A stretch of 64,000 bases of DNA from Arachidicoccus sp. (GTDB lineage: Bacteria > Bacteroidota > Bacteroidia > Chitinophagales > Chitinophagaceae): contig JAPWKH010000026.1 of assembly GCA_028283605.1 (NCBI GenBank), forward strand, positions 62,001-126,000, written 5' to 3'. The translations under genes and the position numbers were made by a program. Position 1 is the stretch's first letter. Every line of letters begins with the position of its first letter. This document shows, piece after piece, positions 9,225 to 19,159 of this stretch. The notes below the pieces were generated by a model. It searched no databases. It was not told the DNA's origin and saw only the letters and a program-made list of their open reading frames with translations.

Positions 9225-9473
9225 TTAGCTTGTAAGTTTATTAAAGGTGTAAGCGAAAATAAACATCCATATTTTCAATAAGAATCCTTTAAAAGTTACG
9301 GCGTGAATTTTTCTGAGAAAGAGATTTTTGATTTCACTGAATGTTGTTTCAATTCTTTTTCTGCTGTATTCTTTCAAAAAACGTTGCCATGGCTCATCCT
9401 TTCTTTTGCTGTTGGATTTTCTGCTGATTTTCAAATGCACTCTCCTTCGGCTTCCAGCATTTATGTATTGCAC
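9225..9473 (-). pseudogene. IS982-type transposase remnant (C-terminal 82 codons)
   Basis: The minus strand encodes only the last part of a transposase: RIETTFSEIKNLFLRK followed by the hydrophobic GFLLKIWMFIFAYTFNKL end, which I recognise as the C-terminus of IS982-family DDE transposases (normally close to 300 aa). No start, no N-terminal DDE residues and no terminal inverted repeat are seen. The remnant abuts a broken tyrosine recombinase on the opposite strand, so this is a scar of mobile DNA. Confidence 0.7.
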
Positions 9474-9479
9474 TGAAAG

Positions 9480-9983
9480 AAGATGCTAAACATATTATTA
9501 AAAAATGGGGACAACCTTGTTTATCAAAAGATATGACACTTCTAAAACAGCGAGTCACTATTCAATCGGTCACTCATCTGATAAATAATCATGTCAAGGA
9601 AAATTGCTAAAAAATTAAATAGTCAAAAGCCGATAACTACCTATTATGCCCGCCACAGTTTTGCTACAATATAGTTAAATCATAATAATTTGTCATATTA
9701 TTTGTATTTTTGTATTATGTCGTATTCAAGATAGGGGGGTGAGAGGGGGTGGGAAAAGGGGGGGGGGGGGGTGTGGGGGGGGGGGGGATGGGTGGGGGGG
9801 GGGATACTTAAAAACAGCGGCGTTTCAACCGAATTTATCAGTGAAGCTCTGGGGCATAGTTCTTTATCAACAACAAAAAATTATCTAGCAGGCTTTGAAC
9901 AAGATGCAATAAAAACAACAACGGATGTACTTATTTCCTTTAAGAACATGTATTCATATTCAGATAATGTTTTAGATATATAA
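9480..9983 (+). pseudogene. Tyrosine recombinase (phage-type integrase), broken
   Basis: Fragments of the catalytic domain lie on the plus strand. A block with LKQRVTIQSVTHLINNH near 9541-9595 is in a different frame from ITTYYARHSFAT (9627-9668), which is followed after an insertion by ILKNSGVSTEFISEALGHSS (9804-9863) and the TTKNYLAGF end. ARHSFAT, GHSS and the TTKNYLAGF tail (with the usual Tyr) are typical of Bacteroidota integrases. The N-terminal half is absent, at least one frameshift is present, and 135 bp with a stop split the domain between FAT and ILKNS. No function is expected. Confidence 0.75.
9672..9806. other. 135-bp insertion in the integrase remnant, ending in a G-rich tract
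   Basis: The recombinase sequence is continuous on both sides of this segment, with ATA at both edges (9669-9671 and 9804-9806), resembling a 3-bp target duplication. The left 62 bp are AT-rich and end with an ATG in a start-like setting. Positions 9734-9803 are 57 G, no C and 13 A/T, including runs of 14, 13 and 10 G. This is either an insertion with an extreme G tract or an assembly artefact. Confidence 0.8.
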
Positions 9984-10175
9984 GTTCTTATCTTTAATGA
10001 ACTTTTTCAATTCTCAAGATGTTTACTGAAAGTCATAAATAATCAGATTAAAACATGATTGGATTAAGTGCATTAAAAATTTCTCAAACATTTCATTGCT
10101 ACAAAATGGGTAAGATTATAAAGATACATACTGAAAAAACACTATTCTCGGATATTGCTTCTTTATCAATTTACG

Positions 10176-11372
10176 TCATTTAAAATACCCTTTCGTTTGT
10201 AAAAGAGCCATTGCTTCAACGGTTGTTGCTCCACTAATTGCAGATCTTAAGTCACCCCAAACTTCTGAATCATCAGGAATTTTCCACCATTCATAACTGA
10301 ATTTTATATCAGGAGATTTTTGCGTTCCTTCTTCCCACAAATATTCTGCATTATTCTTTAAGAAAGCAACATACCGGTCTCTATGCTCCTGATTTAAATC
10401 AGGATGCTGTATCAATATAGTAAAGTAGCGAATAAATATTCCTTTGAAAAGATTAACATCATTACCCGCACCGTTACCGTTTTGCTCTCCGTAATCCTTC
10501 AATACACCATACGTTTTATTGATATTATGTGATATTGCATAATCCGTAACTCTGATTGCGTCATTAAAATAAGTTGTGTCTTTTGTAATATTATACAGTT
10601 CAATAGCAGCTCCCATATAGGTGCCAACATCATAAGAATAATCGCTATTGGTATTATCAATATTTTCAAAAACTCTGCCTGAGGAGAGAATGGTTTGATT
10701 ATACTTCATCCAGTTATAAATTCTTTCAGCCCATTCAAGATTATTAAGCCCACCATTCATTTCATCCGGATACATTTGATATCTTCTTGCCGCAATTATA
10801 GCTGCGGGACCATTAGCGGGAATGCCTTTAGCATCGCCAAGACTATCGGATTCTTTGCGCCACTTGATTCCTCCTCCATCATAATCCGACCAACCTTGTG
10901 TAATCCACGTCCACAAAGCTTTTGATGATGCTGCGTATCGTTGATCGCCTGTTGCTTCCAAAGCTCGCATGTGTGCGAGACAATGCCAACCCATATCATC
11001 GTAATAATCGTTTTCCCAATCATCACTATACCAGTTCTTTTTGCGAACTCCTTCGTACCAATCGTATATCGCCTGCTTAAAAGTATCAGATTTAGTCCTT
11101 AAATAGGCATCTACCAATACATCCAGACCATGTGCTTCTGGCCAATAATCATTCCATTGTATTACTCCATCATAAGTATTGTTGAATACATGATAAGTTG
11201 TATTCCAGTATCTGGCAACAAATGAATTAGTACTACTATCAACAGCAGTCGTCCAATCTGCCGTGTAAAAATCAGGAGCGGAACTTTCATCGCTGGTATA
11301 ACTGTAATTATATTTTTCGCACGACATCAATATTGACAAAATGAGCGTATATAAAATAGCTGTTTTTTTCAT
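10176..11372 (-). CDS. Glycoside hydrolase family 76 (alpha-1,6-mannanase-like) lipoprotein
   Basis: A 398-aa protein with a lipoprotein signal (lipidated Cys18), so probably surface- or periplasm-anchored. The GH76 fold is indicated by the adjacent acidic pair in YYDDMGWHCLAHMRALEATGD (Asp125/Asp126), which aligns with the catalytic Asp pair of endo-alpha-1,6-mannanases, and by repeated (alpha/alpha) helical segments with Trp-rich loops. It is the last gene of the left Sus locus, after a SusE-like binding protein. The likely role is cutting the alpha-1,6 backbone of fungal-type mannan before import. Family call strong, exact substrate inferred. Confidence 0.88.
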   Translation of the reverse strand: MKKTAILYTLILSILMSCEKYNYSYTSDESSAPDFYTADWTTAVDSSTNSFVARYWNTTYHVFNNTYDGVIQWNDYWPEAHGLDVLVDAYLRTKSDTFKQAIYDWYEGVRKKNWYSDDWENDYYDDMGWHCLAHMRALEATGDQRYAASSKALWTWITQGWSDYDGGGIKWRKESDSLGDAKGIPANGPAAIIAARRYQMYPDEMNGGLNNLEWAERIYNWMKYNQTILSSGRVFENIDNTNSDYSYDVGTYMGAAIELYNITKDTTYFNDAIRVTDYAISHNINKTYGVLKDYGEQNGNGAGNDVNLFKGIFIRYFTILIQHPDLNQEHRDRYVAFLKNNAEYLWEEGTQKSPDIKFSYEWWKIPDDSEVWGDLRSAISGATTVEAMALLQTKGYFK

Positions 11373-11505
11373 CGTTCAATTTTTATTGTCTGCTAAAATT
11401 GGCAGACGATTTTCAATAACCAATACTTATTATACAACTTTTATAAATCAGATGGTTTTCCTTTTATAAGAAGTATATTTCATATGATTTATTTACACAA
11501 CTTGC

Positions 11506-12639
11506 CTAATTAGCCTTTACAGTATGTGTGTATGTAGTGCCACCTTTTAATGAGATCGTAATAGTGGTACTCACTCCATTCAATGCATGATCGAATTTCC
11601 ATTTATTGTCCCATTGAGAAACACTTGATAATAATTTTACATAATAATAGGAATCTGGTGAACTAGATGTAGGCGGACTATCGGTATCATTAGCTGCACC
11701 TAATTGTTCTGTTCCGTCAGATGTCTCCATTTGAAATTTATATCGCTCTTCTAAACCGTAACTTACAGTTGGTAGATTAATTACGGTTTTACCAGACCAA
11801 ACGCCCAAGCCTTGATAAGTCATGTCTAAAATAACCGCGTTACTATTGCAGAAGAATAATCCCATAGAATTAATTTTTGTGATAGTAACCCCTGTATTGT
11901 TGAAGTCTAAAGTAATCCTGTAAATTCCGGCATCTGTTACATTAGTAGTCTCGCCATTATCTGCTTCTGCTAATTTTCCGGAAGCATTGATATAATATGA
12001 AACCGGAGTTCCTGAAGTTCTGTCCACGAAATTGTATCCGGACCCGGCATTCAGTTTAGTGTATATTTCAAACTTTCCACTAGCTGTTGTCTGCATTAAG
12101 ATAGCTTTGGAAATATCATCACCGTTTTCAGATGCTGCGCCCGTCAGATACACATTGCTTGGAATTACTGCAAAACCTTCCAAACGGGTAACAATCAGTT
12201 TGTTTTTTTGCGAACAAACCGCAGAATTAAGCCCGCGCCACGAAACTACAGACCAATAAATAGTACCAGTATCTCCTGCCGCGATTCCTGCCGCAGCGCA
12301 AGCGCTATTAATATCCGAATGCGAAATATTGGCATACAGATCTTTTCCTACATCATCGGATGCTACCCTATAAATAGGCGTTGTAGTATCGGATTCTTTA
12401 TAGAAAACGACTTCATAAGATACTACTTGATCATCTTGTGCATGTGCAGAAGACCATTGGAACAATGTTACAGCACCCGCCGTTGAGCTTAAAGTAAGTT
12501 GCACATTGTTCAAAGGAGCATATAGTTGGTCTACCGCGCTCACTTTGGCATCTTTATACACCATATCACTTTTCTGGCATCCTGTAATTAATACAAGGAG
12601 AAAAAATATAATAAGAATTAATTGATTATTTTTTTTCAT
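11506..12639 (-). CDS. SusE-like outer-membrane glycan-binding lipoprotein
   Basis: A 377-aa lipoprotein (lipobox ITGC, Cys21). The N-terminal region has an Ig-like SusE domain (LQLTLSSTAGAVTLFQWSSA-type strand pattern, about residues 40-150), followed by two beta-sandwich segments with VYLTGAASENGDD near residue 165 and a second repeat toward the C-terminus. SusE/SusF proteins sit on the cell surface and hold glycan for the SusCD transporter. It lies between susD and the GH76 gene in the same orientation, which supports a mannan-binding role. Confidence 0.75.
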   Translation of the reverse strand: MKKNNQLILIIFFLLVLITGCQKSDMVYKDAKVSAVDQLYAPLNNVQLTLSSTAGAVTLFQWSSAHAQDDQVVSYEVVFYKESDTTTPIYRVASDDVGKDLYANISHSDINSACAAAGIAAGDTGTIYWSVVSWRGLNSAVCSQKNKLIVTRLEGFAVIPSNVYLTGAASENGDDISKAILMQTTASGKFEIYTKLNAGSGYNFVDRTSGTPVSYYINASGKLAEADNGETTNVTDAGIYRITLDFNNTGVTITKINSMGLFFCNSNAVILDMTYQGLGVWSGKTVINLPTVSYGLEERYKFQMETSDGTEQLGAANDTDSPPTSSSPDSYYYVKLLSSVSQWDNKWKFDHALNGVSTTITISLKGGTTYTHTVKAN

Positions 12640-12685
12640 ATTATTTTATTAGATATTATTATTAAATTTTGTGCAGTGCGAGAAA

Positions 12686-14344
12686 TTAATATCCCGGGTT
12701 ATTAGGTTTTAAATTCTTGTTGAGATCCATTTGATCTAATGGAACAGACCACAAATAGTCCCGGGTATCGCTAAATTGATATTGAGCAGCTCGAACATAT
12801 CCGTCATCAGTACTGGATGAAGTTCCTGCAAATTTAAAGCCGTGCATATATGTGTTCAACACGTCTTGACCGATTTTCCATCTTTTAATATCATACCATC
12901 GCAGACCCTCGAAAGCCAATTCCACGCGGCGTTCATTTCTTATAATATCTCTTAATTCAGTCTGAGATTTTGTTGACGGATAATCTAGTGCAGCTTGCGC
13001 GGTAAATCCTGCTCTTTCCCGTATAGGCTTTATCGTCGCATCCCAATCCTGTTCGGATATATTTCCTAATTCGTTACACGCTTCTGCGTACATAAGTAAT
13101 ATGTCCGCATAACGAAACATAATTATATTCAATCCTGATGCCATATTAGAGGTCATAGTCCAGTCATAATATTTATGTACATAATAACCTGTTTTTGTTG
13201 CTACCGCTACTGTACCTGCATAGGAATCCTTTGTGCCTGTATTGGGTTTGGTTCTGATAATATCTGTTGTACCATCTTGATTTAACCATCCATAGTTATC
13301 ATACACGATAGAGGCTGTAAGACGCGGGTCTCTGTTTACATACGGATTATTTTCATCATAAGACGGATCAGCACCCGTCCCCTTAACAGGCAATCCGTTC
13401 ATCGTCATGTAACAATCTACTAATTCTTGGGTTGGATTGTCAGCCGATATTTGCGCATATTTTGAAATTGGCGCCATTGAACTCATGTTTGTCCACGTCT
13501 TTAAATTCGGCACATAGGTCATGTCTAGTATAACTTCGCTGTTGTATTCGTTTTCTGGGGTAAAAAGCATGAAGTAACTTAAATTCGAATTCGCAGAATA
13601 TGTAAATAAACTGTAGTGGCCATATTGAGATTGATTGTTTATTAAATGTCCAGTTAGCTCTTTTACTTTCTGATAATTGTTTTCGTACAAATAGGCCCTT
13701 GCCTGAAACGCAACGGCAGCGCCTAAAGTAATGCGACCCCTTTCTGATGTCGCTAAATTGTCTGAAGTCGGAAGGTATCCATCGTTAATTATAGTATCCA
13801 ATTCTGAATGAATAAAATTAAGAACAGAATCCTTGGATGTTCTTGATATTGTATAAGAATCACCTAAACTTATTTGGCTGGTAAAAAAAGGAACATCACC
13901 ATAATAATTAACTAAGCGGAAATAGATAAAGGCTCTGATAAAACGAATTTCATCAATCATTCTGTTTTTGATATCCGCAGACATGCCAGGTACTCTATTG
14001 ACATTCTCTAAAAATACCAGGCAGGTTTTTATTCCGCCATAATCACCTGACCATTCATTTTTAAATAGATTCAATGCCGAAGTGGCTTCTCCTTTTCTGA
14101 TGGTTAGTTCATCACTTGTACCATAAGTATGTACCAAGTTATCGCTTAAAAACTCATCCTGCCACATTAAACCGGCAGAGTACATTTGATTATATGCCAT
14201 GTTCAAAACTAACTGTGCATTACTTTCTGTTGTCCAATAATTGGCATCAGTATATTTATTCAAAGGGCTTACTGTTAATTTCTGGCAAGCAAGAATCTGG
14301 AATAATACAGGTATGATAATTAAATATATAAATGGCTTTTTCAT
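12686..14344 (-). CDS. RagB/SusD family nutrient-binding outer-membrane lipoprotein
   Basis: A 552-aa lipoprotein (Cys near residue 20 in QILACQKL) with the SusD hallmarks: an early NYWTTESNAQLVLNMAYNQMY segment, the TPR-like RFIRAFIYFRLVNYYGDVPF block, RNERRVELAFEGLRWYDIKRW near the C-terminus, and a final LKPNNPGY. SusD caps the SusC channel and captures glycan. It follows its SusC by about 105 bp. With the GH76 and SusE-like genes it forms a typical polysaccharide utilisation locus. Confidence 0.93.
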   Translation of the reverse strand: MKKPFIYLIIIPVLFQILACQKLTVSPLNKYTDANYWTTESNAQLVLNMAYNQMYSAGLMWQDEFLSDNLVHTYGTSDELTIRKGEATSALNLFKNEWSGDYGGIKTCLVFLENVNRVPGMSADIKNRMIDEIRFIRAFIYFRLVNYYGDVPFFTSQISLGDSYTISRTSKDSVLNFIHSELDTIINDGYLPTSDNLATSERGRITLGAAVAFQARAYLYENNYQKVKELTGHLINNQSQYGHYSLFTYSANSNLSYFMLFTPENEYNSEVILDMTYVPNLKTWTNMSSMAPISKYAQISADNPTQELVDCYMTMNGLPVKGTGADPSYDENNPYVNRDPRLTASIVYDNYGWLNQDGTTDIIRTKPNTGTKDSYAGTVAVATKTGYYVHKYYDWTMTSNMASGLNIIMFRYADILLMYAEACNELGNISEQDWDATIKPIRERAGFTAQAALDYPSTKSQTELRDIIRNERRVELAFEGLRWYDIKRWKIGQDVLNTYMHGFKFAGTSSSTDDGYVRAAQYQFSDTRDYLWSVPLDQMDLNKNLKPNNPGY

Positions 14345-14448
14345 CTGTTTATTTTTAGTATTTTTTAGTTATCAGATGGAATTTTGCCAAAATGAATATC
14401 GACCTTGGGATGTTCGAAATTCTTATGGCTCAATTCATGTTTTTATTT

Positions 14449-17400
14449 TTATAAATCAATATTTATTCCGCCGCCATAAAACTTAAGTGTCGGATAGTTT
14501 CTACCACTATTCGGGCTGGTTTCGCTTGCGGTTCCTCCAAATTCAGTCGATTCTGGATCTATAAAGGAATTTGGCGAAAACGTGAAAGGATTCTGGATAT
14601 TTACATATGCCCGCACACCTTTTAGTCCCCACTTTGTTAATAGTTTGGACGGAAGACTATAGCCAATTTGAATGTTTTTGACTCTTATGTATTTAGCATT
14701 AAATATGTATATATCCGAAGCGCCGCGTCCCCAGTTATTTGAATAAGAAGAGGCGCTGCTTGTAGTTAATCTCGGAAATTTTGCATCGGTATTCGTAGGA
14801 GTCCATGTATCTAACTCATGTTGAAAAATAACCGGATACCATCCTCCATTGCTAAACGGCGTTACAATATCACCACGTAAAGACTGCAATCTTTTCGCTA
14901 CGCCCTGTATAAGGATTGCTAAATCAAACCCTTTGTAACTTAAATTATAAGTAAATCCAAAATTGTAATGCGGGAATCCATCTCCCAGATAAGTACGGTC
15001 ATTATCGTCAATTACCCAGTCTTTGTTGAGGTCTTTATATTTAACATCGCCCGGTTGAGGAGATAATCCCGTAGGAACGGCTGAAGAAGCAACCTCTGCA
15101 TAAGATTGGAAAAGACCATCGGTTTTCAATCCATAGTATCCACCTAAAGGAAGCCCGTTTTGCCTTATGAAGCCCACCCCATCTGTAGTTGTTATTGAAG
15201 GATTTCCTAAGTTAAGCGCTTTATTCTGAGTGTTTCCGATATTAAACGATATGCCATGTACAACAGCACCGGTTTTAAAGTTATAATGCAGTGTTATTTC
15301 CCATCCACGATTTTCCATAGAACCAATATTTACGTCGCCTAAAGTAGTACCATATACACTTGGAGTTACAGGTGCCAAGAGTATACCACTTGTTTTGTTG
15401 AGAAAATAGTCAAGATTAACTGTAAAAGCATTATTGAGAAAACTTAGATCGGCTCCAATATTCCTTGAAATAACCTTTTCCCACTTTAAATTGGGATCTC
15501 CATCTTTAAATCCTGTTCCTGAAGCTATGGTATTATTAAATCCGGCTTCGTTACTATAGACCGTATACGTTGTAAAATATTGATAATCTCCTATTTCTTG
15601 ATTCCCCAATACTCCCCATGATCCACGCAGCTTGATATCTCCCACTTTCTCTTTATATGATTTCATAAATGGTTCTTCGGATAATGTCCAGCCTAAAGAA
15701 ACTGATGGGAAAGTTGCCCATTGGTCCGTCTTAGAAAATCGGGTGGAAGCATCTCTGCGGATCGTAAATTCAGCAGAATACTTATTATCATAATTATAGT
15801 CGACACGGCCAAACATAGATTGAATTACACGTTTGACAGTGTTATCAATTTCCGTCTGGCTTTGGTCGAATACAGTAGTACCTGATATGGGAATGCCAAG
15901 AGTCGAATCAGTATATTTCTGTATTACTTTCATACCTTTTGTATTGTAAACTTCCTGAGATATACCTGCCATTGCAGAAATTGAATGTTTTCCAAAGCTT
16001 TTATTGTAGTCTAACAAAAACTGAGAATTGATAAGTGTATTTTTATTAGAATAATTTTCTGTGTTCCGGTCTGTGTTTTCCAATGTTCCTACTGCATCTT
16101 CTGCGCTGCTATATAAAGTGTATTCCATATCTCTTACGAAGTTCCAGCCGGAGTTCAAGTCATAGCCGAATACGGCTCTTGCTTTCAAATCATTGGTAAT
16201 TTTATAATCCAAAGATGTACCAATACTTACCCAATCATTCGAAGGTTTATTATAACCTGACAATTCAAGCGCTGCAGCAGCATTTGTGCCTACCGAACTG
16301 ATTAAGTATCTTCCATCGGATGTGCGAGGCTGATTGTAGTAATAATTTGGCGTACGGCTTGCATCTGCTATTTTAAATCCTGCATTAGCCTGATCCCCTT
16401 TAGAATCACTATGAACATATCCTAAGATTACGTTTAATTTCAGGCGTTTATATTCTGTAGTATAATTTGTGCGTAGATTATATCTTTTAGTACCATATCC
16501 GGGTCCTATAAAATTGCTTTGTTGGCTAAAATAACCGGCAGAGACATTATATGTGCTATTGGCAGAGCCTCCGGATACGCTACCATCATATTGTTGTTGC
16601 AAAGCATTTTTAAAGATATAATCCATTATCCAGGGAGCATCTTTATGATCTTTCAGGTCTTGTATTTGCTGAGGTGTATAAGCCGGATTATCACCACCAT
16701 TTACTAATGCAATATTTAATTCAGTAGCATTTTGCCAACCTTTTAAAGGTCTGTACAAAATATCCGGAGTCTGAGCACCTGACGCTGCTCCCAAACGAAA
16801 TTTCGGTTCTGAATTTTTAGCTCCTTGCCTCGTTGTAATCATTATTACCCCACTAGCTGCCCGGGAACCATAGATAGCGGCGGTTCCGGCATCTTTTAAA
16901 ATAGATATTTTATCAACGTCGTTTGGATTTAATCTATTCATATTATCAACATCCGAGATCATCCCGTCAATAACAACTAAAGGCGCTGAGCTGGTAAGTG
17001 TATTTATACCTCGGATATTAATATTCATACTATTGTTATTAGGATCCATACTCTTCTGCTGGATAAGAAGACCGGGTGCAGCTCCCTGTAAGGCTTGTGT
17101 AAGATTTCCGACAGGACGATTTTCAATATTTTTCGAAGTGACTTGATCAACTGCTCCGATAAGTTGTTTCTTGGTAGTCGTTCCATAACCGATGATAACC
17201 ACATCACCTAAATCCACACTTTTGGGATGTAATGATATATTTACAATTTCTTCTTCTCCTATAGTTACCTCTTTTGATTCATAACCGACAAACTGAAATT
17301 GCAAAATATCGCCTTTATTGGCTTCAATTTGATATTTGCCTTCTGCTGTAGAGATCGTTCCTTTTTTCGTTCCTTTAATTATTATGGATACGCCACCTAA

Positions 17401-17841
17401 AGCTTTTCCGGATGAATCGATAACTGTACCGTGAATAGTTTTTTGTTGCAGGTACAGGTTTCCTGATAATGTTTCTTGTTGTTGAGCTGCTTTTTGCTCC
17501 ATTTTAGGAACAATCAATACGGTCTTATCCTCTATTTTATAAGTCAGCGGTTGATCTTTAAGACATATATCAAGTACCTGACCTATATCGGCATTTTTTA
17601 TATTTACTGTTATGGGCATTGTCTTATCTAATGTGCCTGCAGTATAAAAAAATACATACCCACTTTGTTTTCTAATGTCCTTGAACACTTGTTTCAAAGG
17701 CGTATTCTTAAAAGAACAATTGATATTTTGCGAGAGAACATTTCCGCTTACTTGTAGCTCAAAAAGGAAGAGCAAGAAAAAGACGAATTTCATAGATAGG
17801 ACGATTTGCCTTCGCCGAGAAGGCGATAAGTTTTTTTGCAT
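14449..17841 (-). CDS. SusC/RagA family TonB-dependent outer-membrane transporter
   Basis: A 1130-aa protein: signal peptide (about 1-38), an STN domain (about 40-115) as in sigma/FecR-coupled receptors, a carboxypeptidase-like beta-sandwich (about 130-210, opening with IHGTVIDSSGKALGGV), a plug starting near VVIIGYGTTTKKQLIGAVD, and the large C-terminal barrel. The STN domain is expected to contact the FecR protein encoded upstream, so substrate binding would activate the sigma factor. Likely cargo is mannan oligosaccharide, judging from the GH76 gene. A hairpin (17916-17944) separates it from fecR. Confidence 0.95.
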   Translation of the reverse strand: MQKNLSPSRRRQIVLSMKFVFFLLFLFELQVSGNVLSQNINCSFKNTPLKQVFKDIRKQSGYVFFYTAGTLDKTMPITVNIKNADIGQVLDICLKDQPLTYKIEDKTVLIVPKMEQKAAQQQETLSGNLYLQQKTIHGTVIDSSGKALGGVSIIIKGTKKGTISTAEGKYQIEANKGDILQFQFVGYESKEVTIGEEEIVNISLHPKSVDLGDVVIIGYGTTTKKQLIGAVDQVTSKNIENRPVGNLTQALQGAAPGLLIQQKSMDPNNNSMNINIRGINTLTSSAPLVVIDGMISDVDNMNRLNPNDVDKISILKDAGTAAIYGSRAASGVIMITTRQGAKNSEPKFRLGAASGAQTPDILYRPLKGWQNATELNIALVNGGDNPAYTPQQIQDLKDHKDAPWIMDYIFKNALQQQYDGSVSGGSANSTYNVSAGYFSQQSNFIGPGYGTKRYNLRTNYTTEYKRLKLNVILGYVHSDSKGDQANAGFKIADASRTPNYYYNQPRTSDGRYLISSVGTNAAAALELSGYNKPSNDWVSIGTSLDYKITNDLKARAVFGYDLNSGWNFVRDMEYTLYSSAEDAVGTLENTDRNTENYSNKNTLINSQFLLDYNKSFGKHSISAMAGISQEVYNTKGMKVIQKYTDSTLGIPISGTTVFDQSQTEIDNTVKRVIQSMFGRVDYNYDNKYSAEFTIRRDASTRFSKTDQWATFPSVSLGWTLSEEPFMKSYKEKVGDIKLRGSWGVLGNQEIGDYQYFTTYTVYSNEAGFNNTIASGTGFKDGDPNLKWEKVISRNIGADLSFLNNAFTVNLDYFLNKTSGILLAPVTPSVYGTTLGDVNIGSMENRGWEITLHYNFKTGAVVHGISFNIGNTQNKALNLGNPSITTTDGVGFIRQNGLPLGGYYGLKTDGLFQSYAEVASSAVPTGLSPQPGDVKYKDLNKDWVIDDNDRTYLGDGFPHYNFGFTYNLSYKGFDLAILIQGVAKRLQSLRGDIVTPFSNGGWYPVIFQHELDTWTPTNTDAKFPRLTTSSASSYSNNWGRGASDIYIFNAKYIRVKNIQIGYSLPSKLLTKWGLKGVRAYVNIQNPFTFSPNSFIDPESTEFGGTASETSPNSGRNYPTLKFYGGGINIDL

Positions 17842-17877
17842 ACTTTTGCAATGTTTGGATTCAATAATAAAATATAC

Positions 17878-17895
17878 GTTTCTCTTAAAAGAGAA
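17878..17895. repeat. Short near-perfect inverted repeat upstream of susC
   Basis: TTTCTCTT-AA-AAGAGAAA, two 8-bp arms with a 2-bp centre, lies between the GC-rich hairpin and the susC start on the minus strand. It could be an operator or part of the leader fold. No regulator is assigned. Confidence 0.4.
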
Positions 17896-17915
17896 ATACT
17901 TTAATTCAAACTATT

Positions 17916-17944
17916 CCGGGTCCCGATCTTCAGTTGCGACCCGG
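17916..17944 (-). promoter_or_regulatory. GC-rich hairpin between fecR and susC (left locus)
   Basis: CCGGGTC and GACCCGG form a 7-bp GC-rich stem with a 15-nt loop, 7 bp past the fecR stop and about 75 bp before the susC start. On the coding strand no T-run follows, so it is not a standard intrinsic terminator. Equivalent hairpins occur at 22054-22079 and 50403-50431, always with CCGG on both arms. A role in RNA processing or stability, or in differential expression of susCD over fecR, is inference. Confidence 0.6.
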
Positions 17945-17951
17945 TTTTATT

Positions 17952-19091
17952 TTAAGAACGAATGGTTAAAACACCTTCATCCAAAGTGTAATGAATACCC
18001 GTAGCTGCGATTAATTCCAATACTTGCGACAGCTTCAAACTTCTTTGTATTTCTCCTTCGAATTTTTGATTCGGTATCATAGCCTGTTCATATTCAACAC
18101 GCACATTGTACCAGCGTGACAATTGCCGCATAACGGTTTTTATATCAGTTCCGTCAAATTGAAAAAAACCTGAAACCCATGCAACAGCTATATCCGGATC
18201 TATGTTTTTAATGCTGCCATTTTCATATTGCTGTCCTGGCTTCAACACATGTCCTCGTATTTGTACGCTGCCTTCCAAAAGTGTTGTTTTTACGGAAGGT
18301 TCATCATTATACGCATTCACATTAAAATGCGTTCCCAAATCTTGTATTTCATTACCTCTCGCCTCAACAATAAACGGACGGTAGCTATCATGCGCCACTT
18401 CAAAATAAGCTTCTCCCGTAATTTCAACTTTACGTTTATTTCCTACAAATATTGTTGGAAAACGGATAGAAGAACCCGCATTTAGCCAAACCGTTGTGCC
18501 ATCGTTCAATATTAATTTTTGTTCTTGGCCATAAGCTGTCGCTAATGTTGCATAAGTTTTTTCTCCGCCATCTAATATGTTTAGATCTTTCCCTAATTTT
18601 CTAATTCCTGTAGTGAGCAAACCGTTATGCGCAGTATCAAGTATATAACGTTTTCCGTTTGATAATGTAAGTACGGCGCCGAAATGTCCGGGCATGGCAT
18701 CTTTGATTATTCTGTTACCAACCGCATTAAGCGCAGAATTGTTTTTTTTATTCAAAAGAAATAAACAACACGAGATGACCAGCAGCAAAATCAAAGCTGC
18801 AACAGAAGCATATTTAAATAAATACTGTTTGTACTTGACATTTGTAAATGAAAAATATCTTGCAGACTTTTGAGTATTTTCCGGTAAAATATTCTTTAAT
18901 ATTCTTTGAGCAATATCATTTGGTAATTCAACATGGAAATTTTCGGGTAAATTATATTCTTCTGCAAATCGACGAAGCAATTTAATGGAACCGACCATCG
19001 TTACAAATCGGTAAAATTCTTCCCGATCAGTATCGGAAATAGTTTTATCTATATATTTTTTAAACAGTATTTTAAATGCCCTTTCGTCCAT
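17952..19091 (-). CDS. FecR family anti-sigma factor
   Basis: A 379-aa inner-membrane protein. The N-terminal anti-sigma region (about 1-95) is followed by one transmembrane helix (about 97-115), a FecR periplasmic domain (GHFGAVLTLSNGKRYILD, then VWLNAGSSIRFP and VEITGEAYFEVAHD), and a C-terminal STN-like domain ending KLSQVLELIAATGIHYTL. It holds the ECF sigma factor encoded just upstream inactive until the SusC STN domain signals. Length and order are normal for Bacteroidota, with a 68-bp gap after the sigma gene. Confidence 0.93.
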   Translation of the reverse strand: MDERAFKILFKKYIDKTISDTDREEFYRFVTMVGSIKLLRRFAEEYNLPENFHVELPNDIAQRILKNILPENTQKSARYFSFTNVKYKQYLFKYASVAALILLLVISCCLFLLNKKNNSALNAVGNRIIKDAMPGHFGAVLTLSNGKRYILDTAHNGLLTTGIRKLGKDLNILDGGEKTYATLATAYGQEQKLILNDGTTVWLNAGSSIRFPTIFVGNKRKVEITGEAYFEVAHDSYRPFIVEARGNEIQDLGTHFNVNAYNDEPSVKTTLLEGSVQIRGHVLKPGQQYENGSIKNIDPDIAVAWVSGFFQFDGTDIKTVMRQLSRWYNVRVEYEQAMIPNQKFEGEIQRSLKLSQVLELIAATGIHYTLDEGVLTIRS

Positions 19092-19159
19092 ACTAATATT
19101 TGTTCGTCAGAATATATAGACTTCAATATGAGCGGACATTATTAGTTTTTTCAAAAAAA

